Below are positions 62,037-64,000 of a stretch of DNA of 64,000 nt, piece by piece. This DNA is from Billgrantia sulfidoxydans (GTDB taxonomy: Bacteria; Pseudomonadota; Gammaproteobacteria; Pseudomonadales; Halomonadaceae), in the NCBI RefSeq assembly GCF_017868775.1, contig NZ_CP053381.1:3472001-3536000 (forward strand), written 5' to 3'. Position numbers and translations under genes: made by a program. Within the stretch, counting starts at the first letter, position 1. Every line of letters begins with the position of its first letter. The notes beneath the pieces are model-generated. The model had not been told where the DNA came from. It was given only the letters and a program-made list of their open reading frames with translations, and did not search any database.

Positions 62037-62921
62037 ATGAGATTCGCCACGCTGCGGCCGGCGCCTGACCAGCCGCCCCGCGTCGCCCTGGTCGACGCTG
62101 CAGGCCAGCGCTACTGGCCGCTGGACGAGCTGGTGCCCGAGTTCCAGGGCGACATGCAGCAATTGATTCAAGACTGGGCATCACTGGTCCCCCGGATAGC
62201 GCCCAGGGGGGAAGGACGCCTCCTCGAAGCCGCTCGCCTCGCGCCCCCCATCCACCCTCATCGGAACATGTTCTGCGTCGGCAAAAATTACTTCGAACAC
62301 GCGGCAGAATTCAGTGGCTCCGGCTTCGACAGCAGCACCACTGCCGACGACGTGGTGCCCAAGCATCCGATCATCTTCACCAAGGCCTACAACACGCTGA
62401 TCGCCCATGGTGACGACATTCCCCGCCACGCCGGAATCACCGATCAGCTCGACTACGAGGCGGAGTTCGCCGTCATCATAGGCAAGGGCGGCCGTGGCAT
62501 CACCAAGAACAATGCCTACCACCATGTCTGGGGCTACACCATCGCCAACGACGTCACCGCCCGCGATCTGCAGAAGAAGCACAAGCAGTGGCATCTCGGC
62601 AAGTCGCTGGACGGCCTCTGCCCGATGGGACCGTGGCTCGTCACCGCCGACGAAGTGGACCGCGATCGCGCCTCCATCAAGTGCTGGGTCAACGGTGAAC
62701 TGCGCCAGGAGGCCCGCCTCGATCAGTTGATCTTCGACGTGCCCACGCTGATCGAGACCCTCTCCGCCGGCATCGAACTCAAGCCCGGCGACGTGATTCT
62801 GACCGGCACCCCGGTCGGCGTCGGTATCGGCTTCACTCCGCCCAGGTTCCTCAACAGCGGCGACAGCGTGCGCATCGAGGTCGAGGGCATGGGAGTACTG
62901 GAAAACCGGGTCGGCGACTGA
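62037..62921 (+). CDS. Fumarylacetoacetate hydrolase family protein
   Basis: The 294-residue protein has the FAH pattern MFCVGKNYFEHAAEF, the metal ligands in LDYEAEFAVIIGKGGRGI (glutamates) and WGYTIANDVTARDLQ (aspartate), and GDVILTGTPVGVGIGF. Members act on acylpyruvates, oxaloacetate or 2-hydroxydienoates; exact substrate is unclear. The ATG at 62037 follows GGAGAT. A GntR gene is divergent and a TctC-like binding-protein gene follows in the same direction, so the product likely acts on an imported carboxylic acid. Confidence 0.88.
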   Translation: MRFATLRPAPDQPPRVALVDAAGQRYWPLDELVPEFQGDMQQLIQDWASLVPRIAPRGEGRLLEAARLAPPIHPHRNMFCVGKNYFEHAAEFSGSGFDSSTTADDVVPKHPIIFTKAYNTLIAHGDDIPRHAGITDQLDYEAEFAVIIGKGGRGITKNNAYHHVWGYTIANDVTARDLQKKHKQWHLGKSLDGLCPMGPWLVTADEVDRDRASIKCWVNGELRQEARLDQLIFDVPTLIETLSAGIELKPGDVILTGTPVGVGIGFTPPRFLNSGDSVRIEVEGMGVLENRVGD

Positions 62922-62994
62922 CCGGCCAGGCTTCAGCACCGGCAATCGGTCTCACAAGTCGCCATCGAGCGCAACAACAACACAGGAGCACGCC

Positions 62995-64000
62995 ATGACC
63001 ATTCCCGAAACCCCACTGAAGAGTATCACCGCCGCCGCGCTGGTCGCTGCTGGCGGCCTGGCCGTCGCCCCCGCCATGGCGGAGGAGTACTACGCCGGCA
63101 AATCCATCGAGATGGTGGTGCCGTTTGGCGAGGGCGGCGCCGCCTACGTAGCCGCGAAGTTCCTAGAACCCTTCTTGGAGGAGCACCTGCCGGGGAACCC
63201 GCAGGTCAATGTCAACACGCGCCCAGGCGGCGGCTCGATCCTCGGCGCCAACTGGTTTGAGCAGAATGCCGAGCCGGACGGCGAAACGATTCTATTCACC
63301 ACCTCCTCCACCTCCAACCCCTTTGTGCTGGGCATGGAGGCCGTGGAGTACGACCTGGCCGCGATGCGCCCGGCCTTCAGCCTGCCCTTCGGTGCCGTGA
63401 TCTATGTCTCGCCGAGCACCGGCATCGAAACACCGGCGGACCTGCACTCTCCCAACATGCCGCTGATCTACGGTGGCATCGCGGCCGCCGCCAGCGACCT
63501 GCCCGTGCTGCTGGCCTTCGAGCTTCTGGAGCTGGACCTGCAAACGGTTCTTGGTTTCGATGGCCGTGGCCCTGCCCGCCTGGCTTTCGAACGCGGTGAA
63601 ACCAACATCGACTTCCAGTTCACGCCTGCCTACATGTCGCAGGTGGTGGACATGGTCGAGGCCGGCAGCGCAGTGCCGATCATGTCCGGCGGCGCCGTGG
63701 GCGACGACGGCACCCTCAGCGCTCGGGACCCGGCGTTCCCCGACTACCCCTCGGTCTACGAGGTGTACGAGGAGCTGAACGGGGAGGCGCCGTCCGGCGT
63801 GGAATGGGATGCCTTCCAGGCGATAGGCGCGACTACCTTCAACTTTGGCCTGACCGCCTACCTGCCAAAAGGCACGCCGGACGAGGTCATGGAGGTCTTC
63901 GAGGAAGCCATCGCCGCGATCAATGACGATCCCGATTACCAGTCCAAGAGCGAGGAAGCCGTGGGTGGCTACGACCTGCTGCCGGCGTCGACCGTCGCCG
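62995..64000 (+). CDS. TctC-like tripartite tricarboxylate transporter receptor, 3' truncated by window edge
   Basis: The frame is open from the ATG at 62995 to the window end (335 codons) with no stop. AGGAG precedes the ATG. The start is a signal peptide (LKSITAAALVAAGGLAVAPA, cleavage near AMAEEYY), and the mature part has the TctC/Bug pattern KSIEMVVPFGEGGAAYVAAKFLEPFL, TRPGGGSILGANWF and YLPKGTPDEVMEVFEEAIAAI. These receptors bind di- and tricarboxylates for TctAB permeases, whose genes would lie beyond the window. It follows the FAH-family gene by 73 bases. Confidence 0.8.
   Translation, partial: MTIPETPLKSITAAALVAAGGLAVAPAMAEEYYAGKSIEMVVPFGEGGAAYVAAKFLEPFLEEHLPGNPQVNVNTRPGGGSILGANWFEQNAEPDGETILFTTSSTSNPFVLGMEAVEYDLAAMRPAFSLPFGAVIYVSPSTGIETPADLHSPNMPLIYGGIAAAASDLPVLLAFELLELDLQTVLGFDGRGPARLAFERGETNIDFQFTPAYMSQVVDMVEAGSAVPIMSGGAVGDDGTLSARDPAFPDYPSVYEVYEELNGEAPSGVEWDAFQAIGATTFNFGLTAYLPKGTPDEVMEVFEEAIAAINDDPDYQSKSEEAVGGYDLLPASTVA

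Noticed and set aside
1..64000. CRISPR arrays, tRNA or rRNA genes, insertion sequences and prophage genes
   Set aside because: Read through for regular spacers, cloverleaf or conserved rRNA segments and transposase motifs; none was seen. The only repeats found are the three ~97-bp elements.

Overview
The window is high-GC gammaproteobacterial DNA, most like a halophilic Halomonas-type chromosome. Several genes resemble the Pseudomonas PQQ/ethanol-oxidation regulon (PqqABCDE, ErcA, ErcS, NosP, NahK-like kinase), solute uptake is dominated by TRAP transporters, and there is a purine/glyoxylate salvage block. I see no tRNA, rRNA, CRISPR array, insertion sequence or phage gene. The left edge cuts a NosR-like gene and the right edge cuts a tricarboxylate-type binding-protein gene.

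Region 1 (1-8.6 kb). A tight minus-strand operon (5833 to 1573) starts with a second pqqA-like precursor peptide, then pqqD and pqqE paralogues, a 30-residue membrane peptide, a PuuD-like membrane protein, a SerC-like aminotransferase and a dihydroorotate-dehydrogenase-like flavoprotein. It has no pqqB or pqqC. The SerC-like protein has lost the phosphate-binding residues of true SerC, and the flavoprotein has lost orotate-contact asparagines. I consider this the best candidate for an undescribed system: a PQQ-like peptide-derived small molecule with different maturation enzymes. A NosR-like electron-transfer gene converges on it and an ABC importer (6111-8549) lies upstream.

Region 2 (8.7-24.9 kb). 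A PQQ and signalling block: LuxR-type response regulator, NahK-like hybrid kinase, NosP, porin, ErcS-like hybrid kinase, ErcA-like iron alcohol dehydrogenase, a complete pqqABCDE operon, another hybrid kinase with Hpt domain, a molybdopterin-fold protein and a DUF2189 membrane protein. No quinoprotein dehydrogenase is in the window.

Region 3 (25-36.2 kb). A flavocytochrome c sulfide-dehydrogenase-like pair, a universal stress protein with a TAXI-type TRAP transporter, a macrodomain protein, a DctPQM TRAP system, an EamA exporter and a DUF192 protein.

Region 4 (36.2-45.4 kb). Glyoxylate salvage: gcl, hyi, glxR, glycerate 2-kinase and pyruvate kinase turn glyoxylate into pyruvate (enolase is elsewhere). 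A GntR regulator sits at one end and a hydantoinase at the other.

Region 5 (45.4-54 kb). Two TRAP systems face away from each other around an arylmalonate-decarboxylase-like gene, followed by a racemase-fold protein lacking both catalytic cysteines and a GntR regulator.

Region 6 (54-64 kb). Allantoin catabolism: ureidoglycolate lyase, ureidoglycine aminohydrolase, PuuE-type allantoinase, allantoin/hydantoin racemase and two NCS1 permeases, then a GntR regulator, a fumarylacetoacetase-family enzyme and a TctC-like receptor. Ureidoglycolate breakdown would feed glyoxylate to region 4. The two regions share TGTATACA palindromes and a roughly 97-bp structured repeat with compensatory base changes, which suggests common regulation.
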